A DNA stretch of 64,000 nucleotides from contig NZ_QFZL01000001.1 of the NCBI RefSeq assembly GCF_003171655.1, positions 992,001 to 1,056,000 of the forward strand, in the 5' to 3' direction. This document shows positions 1 through 9,335 of this stretch, piece by piece (the stretch's first letter is position 1; each line of letters begins with the position of its first letter). The notes beneath the pieces were generated by a model. That model was not told where the DNA came from and searched no databases. It saw nothing but the letters and a program-made list of their open reading frames with translations. The position numbers and the translations under genes are program-made. The stretch is from Stakelama portus. GTDB lineage: Bacteria; Pseudomonadota; Alphaproteobacteria; Sphingomonadales; Sphingomonadaceae.

Positions 1-709
1 CACCGCGCAATTGCGCCAGAAAACGGCAGGTATCCGCCACAAATGCCGGCTCGCCAGTCTTGCCGCGATGCGGCACCGGCGCGAGGAACGGCGCATCGGT
101 TTCAACCAGCAGCCGTTCGCGCGGCAGTCGCACGGCGGTTTCCTGCAGATCCTTCGCATTCTTGAACGTCACGATCCCCGAGATCGAGATGTAGAAGCCC
201 AGATCGAGCGCGATGTCGGCAAATTCACCGCTGGCGGTGAAACAATGGATCACGCCGGGAAGGGCCCCCTTCCCCACTTCCTCGCGCAGGATGTCGGCGG
301 TGTCCGCTTCGGCATCGCGTGTGTGGACGACGATCGGCAGCTGCGTTTCGCGGCTCGCGGCAAGATGCGCGCGGAAACTGGCGCGCTGGCGATCGCGGTC
401 GCTGTGATCATAATAATAATCGAGCCCGCTTTCGCCGATACCGACCACGCGCGGATGCGCGGCCTTGGCGACCAGCTTGGCGGTATCGACATCGGGATGG
501 GTATCGGCCTCATGCGGATGGATGCCGACCGTTGCCCAGACGTCGCTTTCGCGCTCGGCGGTGGCGATGATATCATCCCATTCGCTTTCGCGCGTGGAAA
601 TATTGAGCATCGCCGCAACGCCGCTCTCCCGCGCGCGCGCCAGCACATCGCCTTGTTGTTCGAACAGGCCCTTGTAATTCAGATGGCAATGGCTGTCGGC
701 CAGCTTCAT
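1..709 (-). CDS. tatD: TatD-family metal-dependent deoxyribonuclease (3' end cut by window)
   Basis: TatD proteins are TIM-barrel metallohydrolases with DNase activity, also proposed in quality control. The reading frame runs from the ATG at 709 to the window edge without a stop, giving about 236 residues and lacking only the end. Visible metal-site elements are the N-terminal HCH (residues 7-9), the GIGESGLDYYY segment, HTRDAD, the IHCF segment and VETDAP near the end. The ATG overlaps the metG stop as ATGA, so the gene is translationally coupled to metG in the order holB-metG-tatD, as in many alphaproteobacteria. Family assignment is secure; the physiological role is not shown by sequence. 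Confidence 0.93.
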   Translation of the reverse strand, partial: MKLADSHCHLNYKGLFEQQGDVLARARESGVAAMLNISTRESEWDDIIATAERESDVWATVGIHPHEADTHPDVDTAKLVAKAAHPRVVGIGESGLDYYYDHSDRDRQRASFRAHLAASRETQLPIVVHTRDAEADTADILREEVGKGALPGVIHCFTASGEFADIALDLGFYISISGIVTFKNAKDLQETAVRLPRERLLVETDAPFLAPVPHRGKTGEPAFVADTCRFLAQLRG

Positions 710-2271
710 GCCGATTCCTCTTCGGTTTTGAGCTCGAGCCGCGGGAACAACGGGGTGGGCTGTTCGAGCCGGAAATCGCTTTCGGCGAGCGGCGAATACC
801 AATGCGATCCGATGGCCTCCGGCGTGCGCAGCTCAGGCGCGATGCCCATGCGATCGAGCAGCGTGGCAGCGTTTTTCGGGATCACCGGCAGGATCGACAC
901 CGCCAGCTGGGCGATGCAGATATAGAGCGTCGCGAGCACCGTCTCCATCCGCTGCGGATCGGTTTTGCGCAGCGCCCAGGGCGCCTGTTCGTCGATATAG
1001 GCGTTGCAGGCAAACACCGCCTGCACCCATGCTTCGGTCGCCTGATGCAGCGCGAGGCTTTCGAACGCGGCAGGCACGGTTTCGCGCACCGCCTTGCCCA
1101 CGGTTTCGAACAAGGCCTCGTCGGCGGCATCATGGCCGTGAATCTGCGGCGGAGACGCACCGCAATTCTTGAAGATCTGAGTCAGCGTCCGCTGCGCCAG
1201 ATTGCCGAAGCTGTTGGCCAGATCGGCATTGGCCCGCGTGACGATCGCTTCGTCGCTGAACGTCCCGTCCTGCCCGAAGCTGACGTCGCGCAGCAGGAAA
1301 TAGCGCAGCGTATCGACGCCATAGAGCTCGGCCAGCGCCATCGGATCGACGACATTGCCGGTCGATTTCGACATTTTCTCGCCGCGATTGAGCAGGAAGC
1401 CGTGCCCGAACACCTGTTTGGGCAGCGGCAGCTTCGCCGACATCAAAAATGCAGGCCAATATACGGTGTGGAACCGGACAATGTCCTTGCCGATCAGATG
1501 CAGGTCCGCCGGCCAGTATTTTTCGAACATCACCGCGTCGTCGGGGTACCCGACTCCGGTGATGTAATTGGTCAGCGCGTCGACCCAGACATACATGACA
1601 TGTCCCGGGCTGCCCGGGACCGGCACGCCCCAGTCGAAACTGGTGCGGCTGACCGACAGATCGGCAAGCCCGCCCTCGACAAAGCGCAGAATCTCGTTGC
1701 GGCGGCTTTCGGGACGGATGAAATCGGGATTGGCGGCGAAGAAATCGAGCAAGGGCTGCTGATATCTGGAAAGGCGGAAGAACCAGGTTTCCTCGGCAGT
1801 CCATTCGACAGGGGTTCCTTGCGGCGACAGCTTCTGCCCCCCTTCCCCGTCGGTGAGTTCCTTTTCCTCGTAAAAAGCTTCGTCGCGAACCGAATACCAG
1901 CCTTCATAGCGATCGAGATACAGGTCGCCGGCATCCGCCATCGCCTTCCAGATCGCCTGACTGGCGGCATAATGTTCGGGTTCGACCGTGCGGATGAAGC
2001 GGTCGCACGAAATATCGAGCTTGTCCGACATGTCACGGAAATATCCCGACATTTCGTCGGCAAGCGCGCGCACTTCCATATCGCGGCCGCGCGCGGTCTG
2101 GACCATTTTCAGGCCATGTTCGTCGGTGCCGGTCTGAAACCGCACGTCGCGCCCCGCCTGGCGCTGGAACCGCGCGATCGCGTCGGCCGCAATCATCTCA
2201 TAGGCATGGCCGATATGCGGCCGCCCATTGGGATAATGGATCGCAGTGGTGATATAATAAGGCTTTCCCAT
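706..2271 (-). CDS. metG: Methionyl-tRNA synthetase
   Basis: Charges tRNA-Met with methionine. The 521-residue protein has the class I signatures HIGH (residues 19-22) and KMSKS (299-303), and the TGTDEHG loop near residue 50. The insert between the catalytic halves (about residues 122-150) has no CxxC pairs, so this is a form without the zinc knuckle. The C-terminal part is the anticodon-binding helical domain; the extra EMAPII-like tRNA-binding domain of longer forms is absent, which suits the short length. The stop overlaps tatD by four bases, and holB ends 56 bases upstream. Confidence 0.97.
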   Translation of the reverse strand: MGKPYYITTAIHYPNGRPHIGHAYEMIAADAIARFQRQAGRDVRFQTGTDEHGLKMVQTARGRDMEVRALADEMSGYFRDMSDKLDISCDRFIRTVEPEHYAASQAIWKAMADAGDLYLDRYEGWYSVRDEAFYEEKELTDGEGGQKLSPQGTPVEWTAEETWFFRLSRYQQPLLDFFAANPDFIRPESRRNEILRFVEGGLADLSVSRTSFDWGVPVPGSPGHVMYVWVDALTNYITGVGYPDDAVMFEKYWPADLHLIGKDIVRFHTVYWPAFLMSAKLPLPKQVFGHGFLLNRGEKMSKSTGNVVDPMALAELYGVDTLRYFLLRDVSFGQDGTFSDEAIVTRANADLANSFGNLAQRTLTQIFKNCGASPPQIHGHDAADEALFETVGKAVRETVPAAFESLALHQATEAWVQAVFACNAYIDEQAPWALRKTDPQRMETVLATLYICIAQLAVSILPVIPKNAATLLDRMGIAPELRTPEAIGSHWYSPLAESDFRLEQPTPLFPRLELKTEEESA

Positions 2272-2327
2272 GCGCCGCGACTTAGTGCCAATTTGGCGCT
2301 GCGGGAAGAGCGCGCTTCGCCTTCGCG

Positions 2328-3323
2328 CTATTCGCCCCGGACGGGTGCGATCTTGGCGACCATACCCGCCATTTCGAATATAGTCGCAGTCGAATCGAGC
2401 GAAAGGCCCACGGCAATGCCGCTCAGATCGCGCGCGGCGGTATAGCTGTCGAGCGCCTGGCGCAGTGCCGGGCCTTCCAGCGTGCGCGCCCGTTCGGCAA
2501 TGAAACTCGGCACCCGTTCCAGAAACGCTTCATAGCGCGGCTGGGCGGCTTTGGCGCCCAGCAGCTTGGAAAGGCGCGATCTGACCGCATTGGTGGGATC
2601 GCCATCCGCCGCGATGCTTTCCAGTTCCTTTTCGAGCGCCGCCATTTCCAGCCCGGCAAAGCTCAGCGCGCGCCCGGGCGATCCATCGCCCGCGCGCACC
2701 AGCGCCGCGATCTCTTCCTCCGGAGCATCGGAAAGCTCACGCCGAAGGATCGACCGGACCTGTTCGTCCTCCAGCGCCTCGAACCGCAGCGTGCGGCATC
2801 GCGAGCGGATCGTGGGAAGCAAGCGGCCGGGCGCATGGCTGACCAGCAGGAAGATCGTGCCTTCGGGCGGCTCTTCCAGCACCTTGAGCAGGGCATTGGC
2901 CGCGCCGGGCCGTTCGACATCATCGATGCTGTCGATCACCACCACACGCCGCTGTGACAGCGACGGTTTGGTACTGAAACTGGCGATCAGCTGGCGCACC
3001 TGATCGATCTTGATACTGCGTGCGACATTTTCGCCGGGCTTGTCCGCGTCCTTGGGCAGGCGGATGAGCTCGCGATAATCGGGATGCGAATGCGCCGCGA
3101 ACAGCCGGGCGATGCGGTGCTCCGCGGGAACATCGATTCCCGGCGGCAATCCCTCCGCGCCATCGGCGGCCACCGCCAGCATCCGCAACGCGGCGGCGCG
3201 GGCAAACTGCCCCTTCCCCACCCCTTCGGGGCCGGTGAGCAGCCACGCATGGTGCAGCGCGCGCGATTCAATCGCTTGCGCCAGCGTCGTGCGCGCGACT
3301 TCGTTTCCGATCAACGGGGTCAT
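2328..3323 (-). CDS. holB: DNA polymerase III delta' subunit
   Basis: A clamp-loader subunit that helps load the sliding clamp during replication. It is 331 residues long with a Walker-A-like GPEGVGKG (31-38), a GAANALLKVLEEPP segment typical of clamp-loader AAA+ proteins and the SRC motif (IRSRCRTLRF) that supplies the arginine finger. Genes downstream on the same strand are metG and tatD, the common alphaproteobacterial order. Thymidylate kinase (tmk), often immediately upstream of holB, is not present in the 56-base gap to the carboxypeptidase gene. Confidence 0.95.
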   Translation of the reverse strand: MTPLIGNEVARTTLAQAIESRALHHAWLLTGPEGVGKGQFARAAALRMLAVAADGAEGLPPGIDVPAEHRIARLFAAHSHPDYRELIRLPKDADKPGENVARSIKIDQVRQLIASFSTKPSLSQRRVVVIDSIDDVERPGAANALLKVLEEPPEGTIFLLVSHAPGRLLPTIRSRCRTLRFEALEDEQVRSILRRELSDAPEEEIAALVRAGDGSPGRALSFAGLEMAALEKELESIAADGDPTNAVRSRLSKLLGAKAAQPRYEAFLERVPSFIAERARTLEGPALRQALDSYTAARDLSGIAVGLSLDSTATIFEMAGMVAKIAPVRGE

Positions 3324-3379
3324 GGGAGCAGCTTAGCGATCGCGGGCGCGCGGCATAGGCCCCACGCCGCGCGCACCGA

Positions 3380-4543
3380 TCAGGCCAGCCCGATCAGCGA
3401 CATCAGACCCATCCATGCGCGACCGAAAAAGCCTGCCTCGCCGACATCGTTTTCCGCGACGAGCGGCAACTTCTGCGGCTCCATGCCGGGCGTCGTGATG
3501 ACCAGATCGGCGATATGGTCGCCCGCTTTGATCGGCGCCTTGATCGGCCCCATGTAGACGACCTTCGCATCCATATTGAGGCCCAGCCCCGACGGGATCG
3601 TGACCGAAAGGTTGCGCGGCGCGATCAGGCCGACCGTGCGGGCCGAACCGCCCTGCACTTCGGCTTCGGATACATGACGTCCCTGTGCGACGACCTGCTT
3701 GTCCTGCCACGAGCCGAAGCCCCATTCCATGAAGCGGACCGATTCCTCGGCGCGGCCATTATAACTGTCCAGCCCGGCGAGAACCATGACGAGGCGACGG
3801 CCATTCTGCTCGGCCGACCCGGTAAAGCCATAGCCGGCTTCTTCGGTATGCCCGGTCTTCAGGCCATCGGCACCATCGACGCGGCCGAGCAGCGGATCGC
3901 GATTCTGCTGCGTGATCACCTGCCCGCTGCTCAGCGTGCGGGTATAGTCGTGGCGGCTGTAGAAGGTCTTGTAGAGATCGGGATAATTTTCGATGGTCGC
4001 CGATGCGAGCGTCGCAAGGTCGCGCGCACTGACATAGGTGCGGCCTTCGTCGGGCCAGCCGTTGGAATTGCCGAAATGGCTGTTGGAAAGGCCCAGCTTC
4101 TGCGCCTGCTGGTTCATCAGATTGGTGAACGCCTGTTCGGTGCCCGAAATACCCTCGGCCAGAACGACGCACGCATCGTTACCCGACAGCGTGACGATGC
4201 CATAGAGTAGTTCGCGAACCGAAATCTCTTCACCGGTTTCCAGGAACATGGTCGAACCGGCCTGTGGGCCGTGCCAGCGGCGCCAGGTTTCGGGGCGAAC
4301 CTTAAACTTGGTGTCGAGCGACAATTCGCCGCGCTTGATCAGGTCGAACGCGACATAGACCGTCATCATCTTCGCCATCGAAGCAGGCGGGATGCGGCGA
4401 TCGGGATCGCGCTGAAACAGCACCGCCCCGGAAGACAGGTCCTTCATGAAAGCGATCGGCGCCGGGGTTTCGAAAGTCGGCGTCTGAGCAGTTGCAGGTG
4501 CGACGAGCGTCAGCGCAAGCGCGGCGGCGATCAGCTTTTTCAT
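3380..4543 (-). CDS. D-alanyl-D-alanine carboxypeptidase (penicillin-binding protein, DacA/DacC type)
   Basis: Trims the terminal D-Ala from peptidoglycan stem peptides in the periplasm. Counting from the upstream ATG at 4552, the serine-peptidase S11 triad is visible as SxxK (58-61), SGN (123-125) and KTG (232-234). I chose the ATG at 4543 because it begins a clean signal peptide, MKKLIAAALALTLVAPATA, with a weak GGAA about nine bases upstream; the ATG at 4552 would add only MAA. A beta-rich C-terminal domain and a final hydrophobic stretch (WMGLMSLIGLA) fit the membrane-edge anchor of low-molecular-weight PBPs. It lies 26 bases after rlpA. Confidence 0.95.
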   Translation of the reverse strand: MKKLIAAALALTLVAPATAQTPTFETPAPIAFMKDLSSGAVLFQRDPDRRIPPASMAKMMTVYVAFDLIKRGELSLDTKFKVRPETWRRWHGPQAGSTMFLETGEEISVRELLYGIVTLSGNDACVVLAEGISGTEQAFTNLMNQQAQKLGLSNSHFGNSNGWPDEGRTYVSARDLATLASATIENYPDLYKTFYSRHDYTRTLSSGQVITQQNRDPLLGRVDGADGLKTGHTEEAGYGFTGSAEQNGRRLVMVLAGLDSYNGRAEESVRFMEWGFGSWQDKQVVAQGRHVSEAEVQGGSARTVGLIAPRNLSVTIPSGLGLNMDAKVVYMGPIKAPIKAGDHIADLVITTPGMEPQKLPLVAENDVGEAGFFGRAWMGLMSLIGLA

Positions 4544-4569
4544 GGCGGCCATTTCCGAGTGGCTAGAGG

Positions 4570-5670
4570 TTACTGGGTCACGATCCTCGCATCGCCAAAG
4601 CCACGACGGACCGCGATGGCCCGCCCGCCCTCGGCGGCGGTGCGGCTTGGATAGGGCCCCATGCGCACGCGGTAAAGCCCGCGTGTTTGTTCAACGAACC
4701 CGCCAAGGCTCTGCGCGAGCTGCTGCGCGCGCGCGCTGTTCGACAGTGCGGCCACCTGAACGAAATATCCGCCGGTCGCCGGAGGCGCGGTTGTCGTCGG
4801 CGTCGGTGTCGGTTGATACACGACACCCGGCTGCGGCGGCTGGTACGGCGACGGCGCAGGGGCCGAAGCGACCGTTGGCGGCGCGCCGAGTTGCTTGCGC
4901 AACGGCACCAGCAGCGATTCGGGCGCATCGATTCGCGGCGTCGCCGGGCTGCCCGCCCGCAGCGCGGCTTCATCCTGCGCCGGCGGCGTCACTTTGCGCA
5001 CCCGCACGCCCGCGACGCGCGAAATGCCCAGCTGTTGCGCAGCGCCCGGCGAAAGCGCGATGATGCTGCCGCCCGGCTGCATGCCGCCGGTTATCATCAC
5101 CAATATGGTGCGACCGGTATCGAGCGCGGTAACTTCCACGAACGTTCCGGCGGGAAGGCTGGGATGGACGGCAACGACCTGTTGATTGGCCGCCGGATCG
5201 CCGCTGGCAACCCCGCGCACTTCGGCATAGCCGACCTGATCATAGCGGAGTTCGTCGGACTGATGCTGCGACGAACCCTGGGGGCCGCTCGACGGCGGAG
5301 GACCGCCCGGTACCGGTGCGCTCGCCGCCGGATAATCCTGCTGCGCCTGGCGCTGTTGCGGATATTGCGGCTGTGCGCCGGGCGGCGCGTAGCTGGCACC
5401 TGCCCCCTGCTGCGCGGGATATCGCGGCTGGATATCGCCGTCGATGCCGCTCTGCGGCGCGTTGCCGGCATAAGGCTGTTGTTGCACGGGCGCCGGCTGC
5501 GCATAGGTCGAGCCGGGCTGCGAATAGGGCTGCTGGGGAGCCTGTTCCTGCGTGTACCGGTTGGCGGGATATTGACCGGGCGAATAGGCCCAGCTCTCCC
5601 CGCCATGGGAGGTCCCACAGCCGGCCAGCAGGAGTGCGCTCAGCGCCGCAAAACTAGCGTTCCACTTCAT
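4570..5670 (-). CDS. rlpA: RlpA-type lipoprotein with SPOR domain
   Basis: Counting from the ATG at 5670, an N-terminal signal ends in the lipobox LLAGC, so the product should be an outer-membrane lipoprotein. A long Gln/Pro/Ala-rich linker follows, then a double-psi beta-barrel region (near YAEVRGVASG to GVRVRKV) and a C-terminal SPOR domain (YFVQVAAL to the end) that binds denuded septal glycan. RlpA of Pseudomonas is a lytic transglycosylase that depends on a His and an Asp; here HPSLPAG keeps the His, but the NDRGPF segment is replaced by ITGGM, so catalysis is doubtful. The alternative TTG at 5676 adds two residues. The start overlaps mltB by 17 bases. Confidence 0.85.
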   Translation of the reverse strand: MKWNASFAALSALLLAGCGTSHGGESWAYSPGQYPANRYTQEQAPQQPYSQPGSTYAQPAPVQQQPYAGNAPQSGIDGDIQPRYPAQQGAGASYAPPGAQPQYPQQRQAQQDYPAASAPVPGGPPPSSGPQGSSQHQSDELRYDQVGYAEVRGVASGDPAANQQVVAVHPSLPAGTFVEVTALDTGRTILVMITGGMQPGGSIIALSPGAAQQLGISRVAGVRVRKVTPPAQDEAALRAGSPATPRIDAPESLLVPLRKQLGAPPTVASAPAPSPYQPPQPGVVYQPTPTPTTTAPPATGGYFVQVAALSNSARAQQLAQSLGGFVEQTRGLYRVRMGPYPSRTAAEGGRAIAVRRGFGDARIVTQ

Positions 5671-6679
5671 CGGCAAGCAGGCCTACCGACAAAGCGTAAA
5701 AATTTGAGCAATTATAATCGAGGATCACGCGATAATTTCCGGTGAGCAGATAGGCGGTCTTTCCCGGCCCATCCGGTTCGAGCAGCGAAGCAAGCACATT
5801 GTCGCCCGGCCAGGGGCGATTGAGCGGCACCAGCCCCAGCGCGCGCCATTCCGCCATCGTCTTCCACTCGCTATGTCGTTCATGTACGCGCGGGCAGCGC
5901 GGCGACAAGGTGTGATTGCCGATCGCGTCGCGGTTCAGGCCCGATGGCACCGACACCGCGATTCCCCAGGGCTGGCCCGGCCGCCAGCCGGCATTGACGA
6001 AATAATTGGCGATCGAAGTCAGCGTGTCGGCATCGCTGCTCCAGATATCGGCAAGGCCGTCGCCATCGCCGTCGCGCGCCAGCCGGAGATAGACCGACGG
6101 CAGAAATTGCGGTCCGCCCAGCGCGCCTGCCCAGCTGCCGATCAGCTTGTCGCGCGGCACGCCCATGTCGATCATCTTGAGCGTGGCGATGAATTCCGCC
6201 GCGAACAGATCGCGCCGACGCCCTTCATAGGCCAGCGTCGCCAGCGCGCTCGGTGCGTCGAAACCGCCCATGATCGCGCCGTAATTGGTTTCATGGCCCC
6301 AGATCGCAACCATGATCGATTCGGGAACACCGGTTTCCGCTTCGATACGCGCCAGGCGGCTGCGCATCCGCTGCCACGCCTCGCGCCCGCGCCGAATCCG
6401 CGCCGCGTCGACATGCCGCGCCTGATAGGGTGCAAAGGCAGGGATCGGCGCATTGGGGTTGCCCCCCGGCTGATCGCGATCGAGCTCGACCACGCGCGAT
6501 TTGAATTCCAGCGTCGGCATGACGGCGTCGATCGTCCGCTGACTGACGCCTTCGGCCCGCGCCTGTGCCGCGAGCTGAGGCAGATAGTTCTGGAAACCGG
6601 CAGCATCCTGCGCCTCGGCGCCGGGGGCGTTGGCAAGCGCCAGACCGAGCGATGTCATGGCGAGCGTGAGAAAGCGCAT
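5654..6679 (-). CDS. MltB-family lytic murein transglycosylase
   Basis: Cleaves glycan strands of peptidoglycan with formation of anhydro-muramic ends. From the ATG at 6679 the protein starts with a signal peptide ending near APGAEA and has 341 residues. The SLT_2 domain shows the catalytic glutamate (E130) in AIWGHETNYG, followed by GGPQFLPS and the DADTLTSIANYF segment conserved in the family. A longer in-frame start at 6700 gives seven poor extra residues. It precedes and overlaps rlpA, so two septal or sacculus-remodelling proteins and the D-Ala carboxypeptidase form one minus-strand group. Confidence 0.93.
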   Translation of the reverse strand: MRFLTLAMTSLGLALANAPGAEAQDAAGFQNYLPQLAAQARAEGVSQRTIDAVMPTLEFKSRVVELDRDQPGGNPNAPIPAFAPYQARHVDAARIRRGREAWQRMRSRLARIEAETGVPESIMVAIWGHETNYGAIMGGFDAPSALATLAYEGRRRDLFAAEFIATLKMIDMGVPRDKLIGSWAGALGGPQFLPSVYLRLARDGDGDGLADIWSSDADTLTSIANYFVNAGWRPGQPWGIAVSVPSGLNRDAIGNHTLSPRCPRVHERHSEWKTMAEWRALGLVPLNRPWPGDNVLASLLEPDGPGKTAYLLTGNYRVILDYNCSNFYALSVGLLADEVER

Positions 6680-6792
6680 GGCGGGACCGTAAATTCGCAT
6701 CCCCCGTCTCTGCCACAGCGGCGAACAAGGCTGAACCCCCCAAAGCAGGACTTGCGAAAAACAATATGGGTCGCGATAGCGCTTGCCGACGC

Positions 6793-7175
<383 letters not shown>

Positions 7176-7297
7176 GGCCGAGATGGGGCGTTGGCTGCGT
7201 GCACCCTGCGGCATTCTTGATTTTTCTGCGGCTTCCAACGGCGTGACCAAAGATTTCCTAAAATTGCTTTGAATCGGGCAATTTCGGAGATCTTTGC

Positions 7298-9193
7298 GTG
7301 CCAATTCTAGCGCGACTGAAAATCAGCAGACGAATTTTCGTAGTGGGGTTGGCCTCGTTGATCGGGTTGCTGCTGGTGACCGCACTTTCGATGGCCGAAT
7401 TGCGCACCTCGCTGACGCGCAGTTTCGAGGCACGGACCCAGCAGACGCTCGACGTCGCCTATAGCCAGCTTGAGCGGTATCAGGCCGAAGAACAGGCCGG
7501 GCGCATGACCCGCGAACAGGCGCAGGCTGCGGCAATTCGGGCAGTGGAGTCGCTGCGCTTTGGCGAACTGAACTATTTCTTCCTGTTCGATTACGACCTG
7601 AAAATGGTCGCCCATCCGGTCAAGCCGGAGCTGGTTGGTACCGGCCTTGGCGAAAAGACCGATGCCGCCGGCAAGCTGCATTACCGCGCGATGCGCGACG
7701 CAGGTAAATCGGGCGGCGGGTTCGTTCAGTACGTGTACGAAATGCCCGACGGCTCGGGTGTGAAGGAGAAGCTCTCCTATGCGCGCGGGTTCAAGCCCTG
7801 GGGCTGGGTCATCGCGACGGGCGTGTTCAACGACGAGATCGACGCCGCCGTTCACAGTGCGATGATCGATCTTGCCAAGATGATCATCGTCGTACTGATC
7901 GCCCTCTCGGCGCTGATCTGGGTGATCAGCCGATCGATCACGCTGCCGCTTGGCGCCATCACGACGCGGATGCGCAGCCTGGCCGATGGCAATGTGTCGG
8001 ACGCAATCCCCGGCGTCGACCGCAAGGATGAGCTGGGCGAAATGGCCGGCGCGCTTCAGGTCTTCCGCGATCAGGCAATCGCCAAGGCCGAAGCCGAAGC
8101 CGCCAACGCAAAGGCCGATGCCGACCAGAAAATGATCGTGTCGCTCGTCTCGAACAAGCTGGAAAAGCTCTCCGAAGGTGACCTGACCAGCACGATCGAG
8201 GAAAATGTCCCGCAATCCTACGCCGCGCTGAAAACCAACTTCAACACCGCGATCGCCAATCTCAGCGAACTGATCGGTGCCCTTGCGGAAGCATCGCACA
8301 GCATCGAAACCGGATCGAGCGAGATCGCGGCAGCGTCGGACGATCTTGCCCGCCGTACCGAGAGCAATGCGGCAAGCCTGGAAGAAACCTCCGCCGCGCT
8401 GGCGCAGATGAACGATCGCCTGAAATCGAGCGCGGAGGCCGCCGAACGCACGGTGGAATTCGCCCAGGGCGCGATCGGCATGGTCGATAATGGTCGCTCG
8501 ACGGCGGAAAGGGCGACCAGCGCGATGGATCGTGTCGGCGAAAGCGCGCGCGGCATCGACGATGTGATCGAAGGTGTCGACAAGATCGCCTTCCAGACCC
8601 GCGTCCTTGCGATGAACGCCGCCGTAGAGGCGGGCCGTGCGGGCGAAGCGGGCCGTGGCTTCGCAGTCGTCGCAGATCTGGTGTCGGCACTCGCGATGCG
8701 CGCGGAGGAAGAGGCCAAGCGTGCCCGCGAACAGCTTACCACCACGCAGGCCGATATCGGGATCGCCGTCGGTGCGGTGCAGGATGTCGACACCTCGCTC
8801 GCCAACATCACCGACAGTGTCCGCGAAGTGCATCAGTTCGTCGAAAGCATGGCAAACGACAACCGTGCGCAGTCGCTGACCATTGGCGAAATCGCTAACG
8901 CCATGACCAGCATGGATCAGTCGACCCAGCAGAATGCGGCCATGGTCGAACAGACATCGGCTGCTGCCCGCGATCTCGCAAGCGAAGTCATCAGCCTCGC
9001 AAATCAGTCGGCGCGCTTCACCGTCGCCAACAAGGGCGGCCAGCCGAAAAAGCCGAAAACGCCTGCTCCGGCAAGGTCGGCATCTGCAAAGCCGATCAAG
9101 GCGGTGTCGCCCGCGCCCAGGCAATTCGAAGCTGCCGGTTCGTCGGTTCGCAACGGTTCGAATGCTGCCGACGGCGATTGGGCGAGCTTCTGA
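7298..9193 (+). CDS. Methyl-accepting chemotaxis protein with single Cache sensor
   Basis: A 631-residue transmembrane chemoreceptor. A first membrane helix (about residues 10-32), a periplasmic sCache-type domain with FFLFDYDLKMVAHP and GFKPWGWVIATGV, a second helix (about 190-210), a HAMP region (SITLPL onward) and a long coiled-coil signalling domain can be seen. The hairpin tip is QTRVLAMNAAVEAGRAGEAG, a variant of the usual QTNLLALNAAVEAARAGE. It starts at GTG 7298, preceded by GGAGA with seven bases spacing. No che gene is adjacent; the che set lies 42 kb away, and coupling to it is an inference. Confidence 0.93.
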   Translation: MPILARLKISRRIFVVGLASLIGLLLVTALSMAELRTSLTRSFEARTQQTLDVAYSQLERYQAEEQAGRMTREQAQAAAIRAVESLRFGELNYFFLFDYDLKMVAHPVKPELVGTGLGEKTDAAGKLHYRAMRDAGKSGGGFVQYVYEMPDGSGVKEKLSYARGFKPWGWVIATGVFNDEIDAAVHSAMIDLAKMIIVVLIALSALIWVISRSITLPLGAITTRMRSLADGNVSDAIPGVDRKDELGEMAGALQVFRDQAIAKAEAEAANAKADADQKMIVSLVSNKLEKLSEGDLTSTIEENVPQSYAALKTNFNTAIANLSELIGALAEASHSIETGSSEIAAASDDLARRTESNAASLEETSAALAQMNDRLKSSAEAAERTVEFAQGAIGMVDNGRSTAERATSAMDRVGESARGIDDVIEGVDKIAFQTRVLAMNAAVEAGRAGEAGRGFAVVADLVSALAMRAEEEAKRAREQLTTTQADIGIAVGAVQDVDTSLANITDSVREVHQFVESMANDNRAQSLTIGEIANAMTSMDQSTQQNAAMVEQTSAAARDLASEVISLANQSARFTVANKGGQPKKPKTPAPARSASAKPIKAVSPAPRQFEAAGSSVRNGSNAADGDWASF

Positions 9194-9335
9194 TCCGCAG
9201 CCGCCCGGCACCAGGGCCGGGCGGCAATCACATTCATTTCGACCCTGGGCGATTCGCCTGTCTGCCCTCTGGGCACGGGCAGACGGAAACCGCCTCCCGC
9301 GACCGAGTGTCGCGACCATTTAGTGAGAAGTTCCG

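Noticed and set aside
802..2445. 547-residue plus-strand open frame opposite metG
   Set aside because: It is antisense to a complete MetRS gene, with low-complexity Arg/His/Asp-rich composition that is typical for GC-rich shadow frames.
7307..9319. 670-residue minus-strand frame opposite the chemoreceptor gene
   Set aside because: The plus strand encodes a complete MCP with known domains; the antisense product has no recognisable domain.
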